64,000 bases of DNA from Mallotus nudiflorus (Eukaryota; Streptophyta; Magnoliopsida; Malpighiales; Euphorbiaceae): assembly GCA_947683625.1 (NCBI GenBank), contig CANTUR010000279.1, positions 2,698,501-2,762,500 of the forward strand. The letters are read 5' to 3'. How positions within the stretch are numbered: the first letter of the stretch is position 1; every line of letters starts with the position of its first letter. Both the position numbers and the translations under genes were made by a program. Shown here in pieces: positions 35,230 through 47,389 of the stretch. A model generated the notes under the pieces. That model was not told where the DNA came from and did not search any database. It saw only the letters and a list, made by a program, of their open reading frames with translations.

Positions 35230-36320
35230 TATTGACCATTTGCATGATCAAACTCCTAATTTTGGACTTTGACAAACAATTTAGACTCTAATGATTTCAT
35301 TTAAGTGTGTAGGAAGTTGATTTATCATCCAAATTAATTGTTTAATTGTTAAAGATAATGAAATACTCCTTAAAAGAGTATTAATATGCATTTAGATAAA
35401 GTACCTCAACCTATGCAAATCCTCAATCTTTAAGAAGCAATTATATACCAAAAATATACAACATTAGACTTATAGTGATCCCCTCACAAAATCCTAATGA
35501 GCCAAGCCTCTACAATGCCTATCCGAGCAATTTTTGCTAAAAGAGGTAGTGCTCCTCACTAGCTACAATCATGATCGTGAGGAGCAGGCTTCAACTCATA
35601 AGGGTAGTAAAGACATGCTATAATAATTATTTTTAAATGTAACAGTTGGCAAACTTGCTCATCACGAGCCAAGGTTTGCTCCTCATGACCATGAGCAGCA
35701 TTCTAATAGAAATGAGTCTAAGATAATTAAAAAATCAACAAGAGACATTAGAGACATAATCAATGCATCCAAAAACCATAATCTAAGTTGTTTATCTATA
35801 TAAATAATCTTGGAGTTCAATTAAAAGTGTAAGAAACTTGTTTATTTATTATACTCTCTTAAGCATTCAATTAAGCTCTTAAAACTCTCTTCAAATTTGT
35901 TTCATATTTGTATAACTATTATAAGAGTTGGTGAGCGTTAGAATAGATATTCTTATTCTTTTATTTTCTAGGTTTAGAAAATGGGAAGTGAGATTCTATT
36001 TTAAAAATAATTGGTTTAAGTGTTTAGCTGTCAAAACACTTAGTAATTTATTTTTTGAGTGAGCCTTGAAAAAATCAAGTTATAAGGTTGAAAGAGTGAG
36101 CCTCAAAATCTTGTGTAATCTCAATCTTCTTAATAAGATTGTGGGAATTGAAAATCCTAACTTGGGGATAAGTTAGGTGGAGACGTATAATTGTTGAGAA
36201 TCTAAACTCCTTAAATTCTTGTGTTCATCATTCTTCCTTCTCAACATTCTTTCAATAAGAATCCTTTTAATTTCCTTTTATTGTTTATTTGCTTTATTCA
36301 CCCCCTCTAAGGCATTTTCA
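35230..36320 (+). repeat. 5' LTR of the SIRE-like element
   Basis: It starts TATTGACC (TG changed to TA) and ends GGCATTTTCA. A TATA box (TATATAAATA) lies near 35797. Palindromic words lie upstream of it (35569-35582, 35682-35695). Confidence 0.9.
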
Positions 36321-36322
36321 TT

Positions 36323-36334
36323 TGGTATCAGAGC
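36323..36334 (+). other. Primer binding site
   Basis: TGGTATCAGAGC, the initiator tRNA-Met site, lies 2 bp after the LTR. Confidence 0.9.
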
Positions 36335-36366
36335 TTGAAGGAACTTCACTACTAGAATACAAGATC

Positions 36367-37993
36367 ATGGGGAGTGAATCCTAAAACATTTCTTTACTTA
36401 TACCATTTTTCAATGGTAGTGACTATCCTCGTTAGAAGTTCAAAATGGAGCTATACCTTGATTATTATTCTATAAAAATTTGGGATATTATTCTAAAAGG
36501 TTAGGAACCACCTACAACTACCATTAATAGTGTGGTAACTACTCTAGTAAGAAGCCAATGGAATAATGAACAAAAGGAGGAAAATCATAAAAATAAAAAG
36601 GCTATGATCACTCTACTCTTTTCCATGACAAGAGAAAAAGGAGGAAAACTTCAACAATGCATGTCGGCCAAAGAAATGTAAGAGACCTTGAAAAATCATT
36701 ATGAAGGTAACGTGCAAGTTAGAAGCAAGAAGGTTTAACTTCACATGTATGAATATGAACTCTTTAAAATGAAGCCTTAAAAGTCAATCACGGAGATGAT
36801 AACTCGCCTTAATGCTCTTTTTACTACCTTCAAGAAGCTTGGTAAACATTTCACCAAGGAAGAAGTAAGCAAAAAAATTATAAGAATCCTACCTAAAAAG
36901 GATTGAGAATCTTAGGTTACTTTAATTGAGGAAGCTCAAGACTTTTCAACACTATCAACCAATGTGCTTATTGGAAAGGTCCTAACACATGAGCTTACAA
37001 TTAAGTAAAGAGGAGAAGAATAAAAAGAAAAAGTATAGCACTAAAAGCTTCACAAGATGATAGTAAAGATGAAAACCATAAAGACTCTAGTGATGAAGAT
37101 GGTAATGTTTCTATAGTTATTAAAAGTTTTAAAAAATTCTTGAGATAGAAAAATTTCTTAAGAACTAGAGACTCCAACAAGAAGCATGAAGGAGAAAGCA
37201 AGAAGAAACCCAAAGAAGTTACTTGCTATGAATGCAAGAAACCAGGACACATTTGAAGTGAATGCCCCAAACTAAAATCAAGAACAAAGATGCAAAGGAT
37301 AAAAAGAAGGCCTTCAAAGCTACTTGGGATGATGACTCCTTCAAACCCAAAAAGGAAGAGGAACAATAAGAAGTGGCCAATCTTTGCTTTATGGCTTTTG
37401 AAGATGAAAAAGAGGTACCATCTACTTCTGACTCTTCTTGTGATAATTATTATGATTATAATGAATATGATGATGATGTTGAGAGCTCTATTATAAACAA
37501 ACTCTTGCCTAAATGTAAAAGCTTATTATCTAAGAAAAAGCATTATAAGTATGAGTTGTCTAACTTAACTAAGGAATTTAAAAATTTAATAAATGAATTT
37601 TCAAATCTAGTTAAGTTAAATGATAAACTTGCTAGTGATCTAAAATTTTCAAATTCCTTAGAAGAGCAACTCAAACAAGTAAGTGATAAAAAACATAAGC
37701 TTTCTAATGAGGTATTAGAATTAAAGAATTCCATTTTCAAATTCCAAAAAGGAAAGGAGAGTTTAGATAATCTTCTTGACTCTCAAAAACTCCATGGAAA
37801 CACTTGTGGATTAGGATATGAAAATGGAATGGCCTCTTCCTCCTCATCATCATATATTAAATTTGTTAAAGGATCATGCAATTCCATTCATTCTATTTCT
37901 AAACCGATTGAGATTCAAGCCTTTAAAGCTAATAAGTCTCATATGTCAAATAATAAAGGGAAGTCTCATAAGTCTCATTCTAGAAAAGCATAA
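36367..37993 (+). pseudogene. SIRE-like gag with coiled coil
   Basis: Start ATG at 36367 (MGSES, then a stop). Fragments IPFFNGSDYPR, MITLLFSM and ITEMITRLNALFTTFKKLG are Copia gag (UBN2-type) blocks. A zinc knuckle CYECKKPGHI lies near 37226-37255. The open frame 37373-37993 (206 codons) encodes an acidic start, a long Leu/Lys/Glu coiled coil (LLSKKKHYKYELSNLTKEFK onward) and a Ser/Lys-rich tail, as in SIRE/Maximus gag proteins. The upstream half has many stops. Confidence 0.8.
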
Positions 37994-38379
37994 CCCAAAC
38001 ATGTTTACATGTACACTAGACATAATAATCATAAGAATGTTGCACAACATAATGCACTTAAACATGTTGCATAAACCAATCACTACACATTGCCATTGTT
38101 AATGCATGTCTCATACTAGTACTTAAAATAATAGGAGACACACACTATCGCAACATCAAAGGCATGTTTCATTTACTAAAAAATCATATGCTCCTAGAAG
38201 AAATAATTTTGCAAATATTGTATGTTCATATTGCATGATTAAAGGACACACCAACAATGTGTACTTCTATAGAAGACTACATATAAATTCACTTCCTTTA
38301 GACTATCTTAAAACTAATCAACTTAGACTAAGAAATTTTTAGGTTCAAAAGAATACATAAATTTTCTTATGCATGTGTG

Positions 38380-41300
38380 CTTGAAATCCACAAGAACAAA
38401 AAGAAACTTGTATCTTGATAGTAGATGTTTAAGGCATATGATGAGAGACAAGGAGCAATTCAATAAGCTTAAAGCAAAGGATGGAGGACATGTTATATTT
38501 GGAGACAATGACAAAGGAAAAATAATAGGCATTGGAGAAATAGGTAATCCTTAATCCTTATCTATACATCATATGTTTCTTGTTGATAATCTTAAGAATA
38601 ATTTACTTAGTATAAGTCAATTATATGACATGGGAAATAAAGTGACATTTTATCCTAGAAATTGCTTTGTTAGTAGTCTTGATGAAGATAAAGTAATTTT
38701 TAGTGGTGAAAGAATAGATAATGTTTATGCTATTGATTTTAATTAAATTGATAACAAAGACATAAAATGCTTAATGTCTATTTCCCTTAACACATGGACA
38801 TGGCATAAAAGGTTAGGACATGAAAATTTTGAGCTATTAAATGATATTTGTAAATATGAACTTATGATTGGTTTACCCAAGCTTGAATTCTCCAAGGATA
38901 AACCTTGTGATACTTGCAAAAAGAAAAACAATCCAAGTCTTCACTTAAGCTTAAGAATGTAGTGTTAACCTTTAGGCCGATTAAACTTGTACATATAAAC
39001 TTATTTGGACCAACTACAGTTGCTAGTGATGCTTGTCGAAAGGGAAAACAATCCAAGTCTTCACTTAAGCTCAAGAATGTAGTGTCAACCTCTAGGCCAC
39101 TTGAATTTATACATATGAACTTATTTAAACCAACTAAAGTTGCTAGTCTCAATGGAATGCATTATACTTATGTATTAGTTTATGACTACTCTAGATAAAC
39201 TTGGGTATATTTTCTTGCCTATAAGAATGATGCATTTAAAGCTTTTGAAAATTTTTCAAAAAGAGTTTAAAAAGAAAAAGGATTTTGTATTTCATCTATT
39301 AAAAGTGATCATGGAACCAAATTTGAAAATGAATTCTTCAAACCTTTTGTAATTAAAATGGTATTCACATATTCATCTCTTAAAACTCCTCAACAAAATG
39401 GGGTAGTTGAAAGGAAAAATAGAACTCTTGTGGAAATGGCTAGAATAATGCTTCATAAGTATAATTTGCCTTTATACTTTTGGGTGGAAGCCATTAACAT
39501 GTCTTGTTATATTGTAAATAGAGTTTTCAAAAGACCAATTTTAAATAAAAGTTATTATGAGCTATAGAACAATAGAAAACCTAAAATCTCATATCTAAAA
39601 GTATTTAGATGTAAGTGTTTTATATTAAACACCAATGATAATCTTGGGAAATTTGATTCTAAAGCTGATAAAGGAATTTTTCTAGGCTATTCCACTTCTA
39701 GCAAAGCATATAGAGTGTTTAATAAGAGATCTCTAGTAGTTTAAGAGTCTATGCATGTTGTCTTTAATGAATCAAATTCATTTGATCTTAGAAAGGATGT
39801 TTTTAGTATTGATGATCTTATAGGTAATAATAAGATTATGGATACATAAGAAGAAAATGCTAGTAAGCCTTTGGAACTTAAAGGTCCAAACAAGGAGGAC
39901 AATGAGGAGATATCTCAACCTACCTTGAAGGATGAAATTCCAAAGGATTGTCATTTCAAGAAAGCTCATCCTCAAGATCTCATCATAAGTGACACTACAA
40001 AAGGCGTAACTGCTAGATCTAAACTTAAGTCTATTGTAAATTTAGCCTTTACTTCTTAAATTGAGCAAAAAAATGTTAATGATGCATTGAATAATATAAT
40101 TTGGGTCCTTGCTATACAAGATAAGTTAAATCAATTTGAGAGAAACAAGGTTTGGACCTTGGTTTCTAGACCTAAATATCATTCTATTATAAGCACCAAA
40201 TAGGTGTTTAGAAATAAGATGAATGAACAAGGCATCATAACTAGGAACAAAGCTAGACTAGTATCTCAAGGTTATAATCAAGAGAAAGGCATTGATTATA
40301 ATGAAACCTTTGCCATATTGCAAGGTTAGAAGCTATTAGAATGATACTTGCATTTGCATTATTCATGGATTTTAAACTTTATTAAATGGATGTTAAAAGT
40401 GCATTCCTAAATGGTTTCATTAAAGAGGAGGTATATGTTGAGCAACCTTCAGGTTTTGAAAGTTTTGATTTTCCTAGTCATGTGTTTAAACTTTCAAAAT
40501 CATTATATGGATTGAAATAATCTCCAAGATCTTGGTATGAAAGATTGAGTAACTTTCTTTGAGAAAAATGTTTTTCTAAATGAAAGGTTAACACAACTCT
40601 TTTCGTAAAGAAATCCATGAACGATTTATTAATTGTTCAAATTTATATTGATGACATTATTTTTAGTGCTACTAACCATTGCTTATGTGAGAAATTTTCT
40701 AAGTTGATACAAGGAGAATTTGAGATGAGTATGATGGGTGAGCTCAAATTCTTCCCTAGACTATAAATCAAGCAATGCAAAAATGAGACTTTCATTAATC
40801 AAACTAAATACGATAGGGACATTCTTAAAAATTTGGTATGGATGGAGCTAAGTCAAGCAAGACTCCTATGAGCACCACCACCAAACTCAACAAAGATGAG
40901 AATGGCAAGCCAATTGATAAAAAGTGATTTAGAGGTATGATCAGATCACTTCTTTATTTAACTGCTAGTAGACCGGATATTATGTTTGGCACTTGCTTAT
41001 ATGCTAGGTTTTAATATAGTCCTAGGGAGTCTTATTTGAATGCTATTAAAAGGATTTTTAAATATCTTTTTGGAATAATACATTTAAGGCTTTGGTATTC
41101 TAGGAATTCATCCTTTAACTTAATTAGTTATTTGGATGCAGATTTTACTAGTACTTCATAAGATAGAAAGTGCACTTTCAGAACTTGTCAAATTTTAGGT
41201 AATTGCTTAGTTTTTTAGTTTAGCAAGAAACAAGTTTCGATTGCCTTGTCCACTGTTGAAGCAAAATATATAGTGGCTAGTTATTGCTGCTCACAAGTGT

Positions 41301-41512
41301 TGTGGCAAAAATAACAACTTAAGGACTATGGCATTGAACTTGATTACAAACCTTGGTAAGAATCCCATACAACATTTTAGAACTAAGTATATAGACATTA
41401 GACATCATTTCTTGCATGATAATGCAAAAAATGATTATATTTTTCTTGATTTTATTGATACTAATCATCAATTAGTAGATATCTTTACCAAGTCTCTTTG
41501 CGAGGAATGATT
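38380..41512 (+). pseudogene. SIRE-like pol: protease, integrase, RT, RNase H
   Basis: Protease: NLYLDSRCLRHMMRD near 38405, with DSG changed to DSR. Pre-integrase and zinc region: WHKRLGHENFELL and CDTCKK (38800-38925). Integrase core: YSSLKTPQQNGVVERKNRTL (39368-39430). RT: ARLVSQGYNQEKGIDYNETF (40253-40312) and the box IYIDDIIFSA near 40650. RNase H: EAKYIVAS-like sequence at about 41260 and HHFLHDNAK near 41405. The zinc-to-core region of integrase carries a 120-bp tandem duplication. Stops mostly replace Gln or Trp codons. Confidence 0.85.
38911..39150 (+). repeat. In-frame 120-bp tandem duplication in integrase
   Basis: Positions 38911-39030 and 39031-39150 align base for base at an offset of exactly 120 bp (40 codons). 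Each encodes a Cys-Lys/Arg-Lys start, QSKSSLKLKNVV-like sequence and NLFxPTxVAS. It duplicates the link between the zinc-binding domain and the start of the catalytic core. Confidence 0.9.
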
Positions 41513-41881
41513 AAATTTTATCAAGCATGAGATTGGTATGATTGATGGCTCAAGTTTGTCATGACAACTTGATATATTGCAAAATTGATGATTAGATTTG
41601 TAAATGATCATGTAATTAATTATTCTTTTATCATTTGTTTATTTTTCATATTTAATGTCATTTAATAAATTCATACTTAATAATTATTTATGTGTTTTTG
41701 GCATCTAATACGAATTTTAATAATGTACTAATTTTATAATGTACAAATTTTATTTTATTTGTTGACCAAATAATTAATTTTATTCAATTTATTAATTATT
41801 CATTTCTTATACAAAATTTATTATATTGATTTCCCATTTGAATGATTTATTTGTAATATATTTCATTAAAAATAATTATTT

Positions 41882-41885
<4 letters not shown>

Positions 41886-41957
<72 letters not shown>
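41886..41957. repeat. (TA)n microsatellite
   Basis: About 36 TA units lie in the noncoding stretch after RNase H. Confidence 0.97.
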
Positions 41958-41959
<2 letters not shown>

Positions 41960-42210
41960 CAAAAATAAAATTTATTTTCAATTTAAAATGTTTCATTTTG
42001 TTAATTTATGATAATTATTGAAATAGCATTTTATTTGATTGCTATTTGATATGATTTGATGTTAATTTAATGATTAGGGACTCATTTATCACATTTTTAG
42101 GATATAATTGCCTTTTATTTGAAAGTTTATGGATCGATATGTTATTTGCATCATGAGTTGTTTTTCAACGGTCCGCTTGTGAGAATCTGTCTAATCAGTG
42201 GCCAATGACG

Positions 42211-42224
42211 CTCACGATCGTGAG
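42211..42224. repeat. Palindrome CTCACGATCGTGAG
   Basis: A perfect 14-base palindrome between pol and the extra ORF. Close relatives occur in both LTRs (e.g. 45153-45166, CTCACGACCGTGAG). Confidence 0.9.
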
Positions 42225-42477
42225 TCGCTCGTAAAGGCAAGCTTGATGAGACATAAAACCTCTTTTTAATAGGATTTGGTATTTTCTTCTTAATTTCCAA
42301 AACTATAATGGATACTTCCTATTTTTTTTATTATTTTTATGCATTACCTATTTGATGTCTTTATAAACCCTCTAAAATCCCATTTCATCCTCACATTATT
42401 CTATTTGCAATCAAACTATCTTTCTCCTCTTAAGCAAATTCTCTTATCTTTTCTCTATTACTCCAAGTTCTATCTCC

Positions 42478-43640
42478 ATGGCTCCTAAGAAGAAGATTGC
42501 TTAAGATGTCTCTTCCTCCTTTAAGAGAGCTATCAAAAATCAACATAAAAAGCAACCTCCTTTCTCCTCCACTTCTTCTAAATTTAGGGAAAGGTTTACT
42601 CAATTCAAGAAAAAAAATTATTTCCTTTAAGTACATGTCTAAAACTACTTGTTGAAGATGGGTTGCTTCAATGAGGTTAGGACTTTACTTGAAAATGCAG
42701 GTTTGTATGATTTTTCATTCAATACTTTTCTTACATATCCTTCTTTAGTCCATGAATTTCTTTCTTCCTATTACTTAAGAACCCACCACTTTAATTGGTA
42801 AAACCCTATGAATAGCATAAGATTTAGATTAGGTGGGAGAGATAGATTTTTGACATCTTAAGAATTTTATCATATTTTTGGGTTATGCAAGGGAGTTTAG
42901 CTTTTACTATTTCTTCTTGGCTTCTTAATCCTTTTTGGACTTAACGTGCTAAACCTAATGCAAAACCTTTTAAAGCGAGACATACTAAAGCATCTAATTT
43001 TTCTTCAAAATAGTTTTTTTACTTATTCTATTCATACTAGGGGTTTGAGTAATAAAGCTATTTCCTTTGATGATCTTTTCCTTATCAAATGTCTTGTTGA
43101 AGGTATAAATGTTCAGCTAGGAAAATGACTTCAATACAGGTTTTGGTTAGCTAGTGATAGTGTTAATGGTGCCATATGTGTGGGAGGATTTATCACTAGA
43201 ATTGCTCATCACTTTAGGATTAACTTGAACAACACTCCTTCCATTCATCCTTCTTTACTTGATGATAACCTCTTGAAAAACTCTAGACAATTCAAGCTTG
43301 TTAGAGATTCTTTGATTTAGAAAGACAAAATAGGAGATGAAGACATTGATAAGGAGCTAGAACAAGATTTAGAAGACATTGAGCACATTAGCACTTATGG
43401 TCTTAAAAGTGTTCAAATTGAAGAAAAAATCCCTCAAGAGAATGCTCCTCCTTAATCTAAAAGAAAAAGGGCAAGAGGACCTTCTAACTGTCAAAGTGTT
43501 GATGAAGAACCCACTTGGGTTAGAGGATTTTTTTTATCGTCTCGCTATTATTGAATCCAACTTCAACAACAAGTTTAATCAAGTGGACACAAGACTTGAT
43601 CATTTTGAAAATAGGATAGATCACATGGAGTATGATATTT
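42478..43640 (+). pseudogene. ATHILA ORF-1-like region downstream of Copia pol
   Basis: It starts at the ATG at 42478 (MAPKKKIA) with a basic Ser/Lys-rich head. Then come GCFNEVRTLLENAGLYDFSF, YPSLVHEFLSSYY, FRLGGRDRFLTS, then EFYHIFGL, FFTYSIHTRGLSNKAISFDD, then DLFLIKCLVEG and GAICVGGFITRIAHHF. This order matches the ATHILA ORF-1 family, in which a GR-containing helix and an IxVGGxITxIA block follow the YPxLxxEFL block. The end is acidic (DIDKELEQDLED) with a coiled-coil tail near 43540-43640. Several stops and at least one frame change disrupt it. The same family is represented in the Athila-like Gypsy at 23900-25160. Confidence 0.7.
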
Positions 43641-44690
43641 ATCAATTTGTTGTTTGTGTTTTTCATTTAAAATTGATATTCCAATATCATTGTAATTCTA
43701 ATTTTTTAATGCAATTTATATTTTGCCAAAATTTCCTTTTGCATTTTGATAAAGGAGGAAAAATAATTGAGTTTGCATGTGTATTTAGTTAATTTCTTTT
43801 CAATAAAAGAATTATTTTTTTATAACTATTTGAAATAGGGGGAGAAAATTGTTGTGCATAATTTTGTTTATGCATGCATAGTAACATTGTAAGTGTGGCT
43901 ATTTTTTTCATATGTGATAAAATGCCTACTTTTACTTACTTTACCTATGTATGACATAGATTTTATAAAGATTTGTTGTATCTTTATTTTCATTGCTTTG
44001 GTTCTTGGTCCTTTAATTCCTTTAGGATTTTTTTTTATTCCATTAGGTTTATTTCCCTTTATATCTTTCTCTTTTCTTTTTGTCTTTGTCAAAGGGGGAG
44101 AATTTTATTTATGATATGTTAAATGCTACATGATCATATGTTATTATTTTTAGCTAAGCTCTACATGATAATGTGATAATCTACTATTTTTGTGATGCAT
44201 TGGATTTATGTTTGAAGTTATTTCCTTTAAATTTCCTAAAAAATATTTTAATGATCAAGTTATCATGTTTTTTTTATGTTTTTAACACATTTGTCTTGGT
44301 AGGCCATGTTCTTTTTATCCCTCATATTAAAAGTTTATGTCATTTTTTTAACAAAAGGGGAATAAAATATTAAATTTATACTTTTTATCATGTCTAAAAA
44401 GGGGGACTAATAAAGATATATATTTATACAAAGGACAATTTTTTTTAATCATCTCCTTTACAATTATTTGTTATCCCTTATATATGTCATGCTAATTTTA
44501 TTTCTGTTATGCTTTGATACATGATGCATTTTATTGAATTTATGCATATATTAAGAGGATGGAAAATATTCTTCATATTGCATCTATTTTATTTGAAAGG
44601 GGAACCGATTTTGCATACTTATTCATGTTATTTGTTTTTGACACAAACACACCTTATTTATTATCCTATCAAATTGGTTGTCAAATCCAA
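43641..44690 (+). other. 3' noncoding region of the SIRE-like element
   Basis: T-rich sequence with repeated short AAAGGGGGA-type purine runs (about 43838, 44090, 44398, 44598), which resemble extra polypurine tracts. The short open frames here are hydrophobic translations of T-rich DNA and show no family signal. Confidence 0.55.
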
Positions 44691-44703
44691 AAAAAGGGGA
44701 GAT
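44691..44703 (+). other. Polypurine tract
   Basis: AAAAAGGGGAGAT directly precedes the 3' LTR start TGTTGACC. The same junction opens the window. Confidence 0.85.
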
Positions 44704-45799
44704 TGTTGACCATTTGCATGATCAAATACCTAATTTTGGATTTTAACAAATAATTTAGACTCTAATGATTTCATTTAAGTATGTAGTAAGTTGATCTATC
44801 ATCAAGATTAACTGTTTAATGATTTAAGATAATGAAATACTCCTTAAAAGAGTATTAATATGCATTTCGGTGAAGTATCTCAACCTATGTAATTCTCTAA
44901 TGTTTACAAAGCAATTACATACAAAAATACCAAATTAGACTTACAATGATCCCCTCACGAGCACCTCGTGAGCCAAGCCTATACAATGCATGTCTGAGCA
45001 ATTTTTTTCAAAAGAGGTAGTGCTTCTCATAAGCTACCCTCACGATCGTAACGAGTAGGCTTCAACTCATGAGGGTAGTAAAGACATGCTATAATGGCTA
45101 TTTTCAAATGCAATAGCTAGCATACTTGTTCCTCACAAGCCAAGGTTTGCTCCTCACGACCGTGAGCGACGTTCTGACAAAAATAAGTCTAAGATGATTC
45201 AAAAATCAATAAGAGATGTTGGAGACATAATCAATGCATCCAACAACCATAATCTAAGTTGTTTATCTATATAAATAAATCCTAGAGTTCAATTGAAAGT
45301 TTGAGAAACTTGTTTATTCATTATACTTTCTTAAGTATTCAATTAAGCTCTTAAAACTCTCTTCAAATTCATTTCATATTTGTATAACTATTATAAGAGT
45401 TGGTGAGTGTTAGAATAGATATTCTTATTCTTCTATTTTATGGGTTTAGAAAATAGGAAGTTATATTCTATTCTAAAAAGAATTGGTTTAAGTGTTTAAC
45501 CATCAAAACACTTGGGAATTTACTTTTTGAGTGAGCCTTGAAAAACTCAAATTGTAAGATTGAAAGAGTGAGCCTCAAACTCTTATGTAATTTTAATCTT
45601 GTTAATAAGATTGTGGGAATTGAAAATCCTAAGTTGGGGATAAGTTAGGTGGAGACGTAGGATTGTTGAGAATCCGAATTCCTTAAATTCTTATGATCAT
45701 CATTCTTCCATATCATCATTCCTTCAATTCTTGCAAAGAATCCTTTTAATTTCCTTTTATTATTCATTTGCCTTATTCAGCCCCCCTAAGGCATTTTCA
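44704..45799 (+). repeat. 3' LTR of the SIRE-like element
   Basis: It matches 35230-36320 throughout, with scattered substitutions and small indels, and ends GGCATTTTCA. Palindromic words at 44953-44971 and 45153-45166 are better preserved here than in the 5' LTR. Confidence 0.9.
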
Positions 45800-45804
45800 T
45801 TAAC

Positions 45805-47389
45805 ATATTCTTTATATTCATTAATCATTCTAATACGATCCTTCTAGCATTATTAATTATTGAATCAATATCAATTTCATTAGCATCCATAAAACCTAAA
45901 ACATTAATACTATACATTTAAATAATCATTTAAGCTATCTATTTTACTTTTAGAATAAAAACTACATGCAATAAGATTAATTATTGCAGTATATTTAAAA
46001 TGATTTAACCATTTTACTTTCATTAATAAAATTGATTCTCTTAAAACAATATCATTTTCATGTTCTTATAATGCATCAACAATATTCATGGATTCAATTA
46101 ATAGTAAATGAGGTGTTAGATAATAAATACCATTTAAAACATATGTTACATCATTAAAAAAATTTAAAATATCTAAAATTTTAGTGCAAACTTCCCATAA
46201 ATTAATTTTTTATACATTATTGCAAATAAATATGAACAACAAATCCCTATATTCATATGACTAGTTTAGCAATTCATAAGTTGAATTCCAATAAGTTGGA
46301 ACATCTCTTGGAATTTTTTTTTTTATCTTTTACCATTTTCAACATCTACTCCATGATTTCATAAACTGTGGATGTGCCCATAAAGATAAAATTGCTTTTT
46401 TTTTTAATAGAAGATAGAAACACATCCAAAGATTTTAAACCATCTTGTACACATAAATTTAAAATATGACAAGTACACCTAACATGAAAAAAATTTACCT
46501 CAACAAAGATTTTGAAGATCATTCATTAATATGGTATTTACAGCCACATTATCAAAAGAAAATGAAAAACGTTTTTATTAACCCATATTCTTTAAAAATA
46601 TTTTTAATCATTTTAAAAATATTATCAGCAGTATGTCATTTATTAAAAATTCATAATGCAATAATTTATTTTTTGTAATAACCATTCTTTATCAATACAA
46701 TGACATGTAATACCTATATATGAATGATTTTGCCAATGATCACTACAAATATCACTATAAATGCATATACATCCATTAAAATTTATAAATAATATTTGAA
46801 ATTTTTTTCTTGTTTATATAAATTAAATAAAGTACATTTAAGGGTATTTATAAGCATACAATTAATACAAGGATTTAATACTTTTTGACAATAATTAACA
46901 AAATCTACTTTTCACCAAAACTAAATATAAACATTCCATACTAATCATTCTAGCTAATTCTTTTTTTTTATTTTTGTCAATATAGTCAAATAATTGTGAA
47001 GAAGACAAGATTGTTGCATACCCAGTAAGTTGAGTTTGTGTCTTTTTTATACCAATTTGTGTTGAATTTTTTTTGTCTCCAAATGCCTTTTAAATGTTCC
47101 ATAACCACCTCTAACATTAAATTTGTAATGTTAGCCACAATAATTGAAAATTACGTTAGTGTCATATGCATTATGTTGCCTATTAAAATGCACTTTAAAA
47201 ATATCAGATTAAACTTTTTATACTTCCACTTATGGTGCAGCATTTTTGTTGCAGTTGTATCCACATAAACTTCTTGACTTTTTTCTGTTGTTAATCATCT
47301 ACCAAATTATCCATCATATTATTTAAAATAACAATATTTGGTCGTGATCTACCAAAATATTGTGATTTACCACTTTTTCCACTTGTCAT
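45805..47389 (-). pseudogene. hAT transposase, N-terminal and central part
   Basis: The probable ATG has its first base at 47389 (MTSGKSGKSQYFGRSRPNIV). Downstream, over several frames, are SYIGITCHCIDKEWLLQK, VRCTCHILNLCVQDGLKSLD, DVPTYWNSTYELL and LLIESMNIVDAL. The CHILNL and VPTxWNSTYxML blocks identify plant hAT (zinc finger BED/RICESLEEPER-type) transposases. A BED finger is not clearly preserved. The frame runs into the right border of the SIRE-like element at 45800 and resumes at 35229. It is inactive because of stops and the insertion. Confidence 0.85.

Larger units (their letters stand above)
35230..45799 (+). mobile_element. Complete SIRE-like Copia retrotransposon (10,570 bp)
   Basis: LTRs lie at 35230-36320 and 44704-45799, with PBS at 36323-36334, PPT at 44691-44703, and the 5-bp target duplication TTAAT (35225-35229) / TTAAC (45800-45804). 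Domains in order are gag with coiled coil, protease, integrase, RT, RNase H, then an extra ATHILA ORF-1-like region. It sits inside a hAT transposase gene. Both LTRs have diverged visibly and all ORFs are broken, so the insertion is not recent. Confidence 0.9.

Noticed and set aside
41826..42011. 61-codon frame rich in Ile/Tyr
   Set aside because: Created by the (TA)n microsatellite.
43868..44753. Several hydrophobic frames near the end of the SIRE-like element that could look like membrane or envelope proteins
   Set aside because: Overlapping frames on T-rich DNA with no conserved block; the hydrophobicity follows from base composition.
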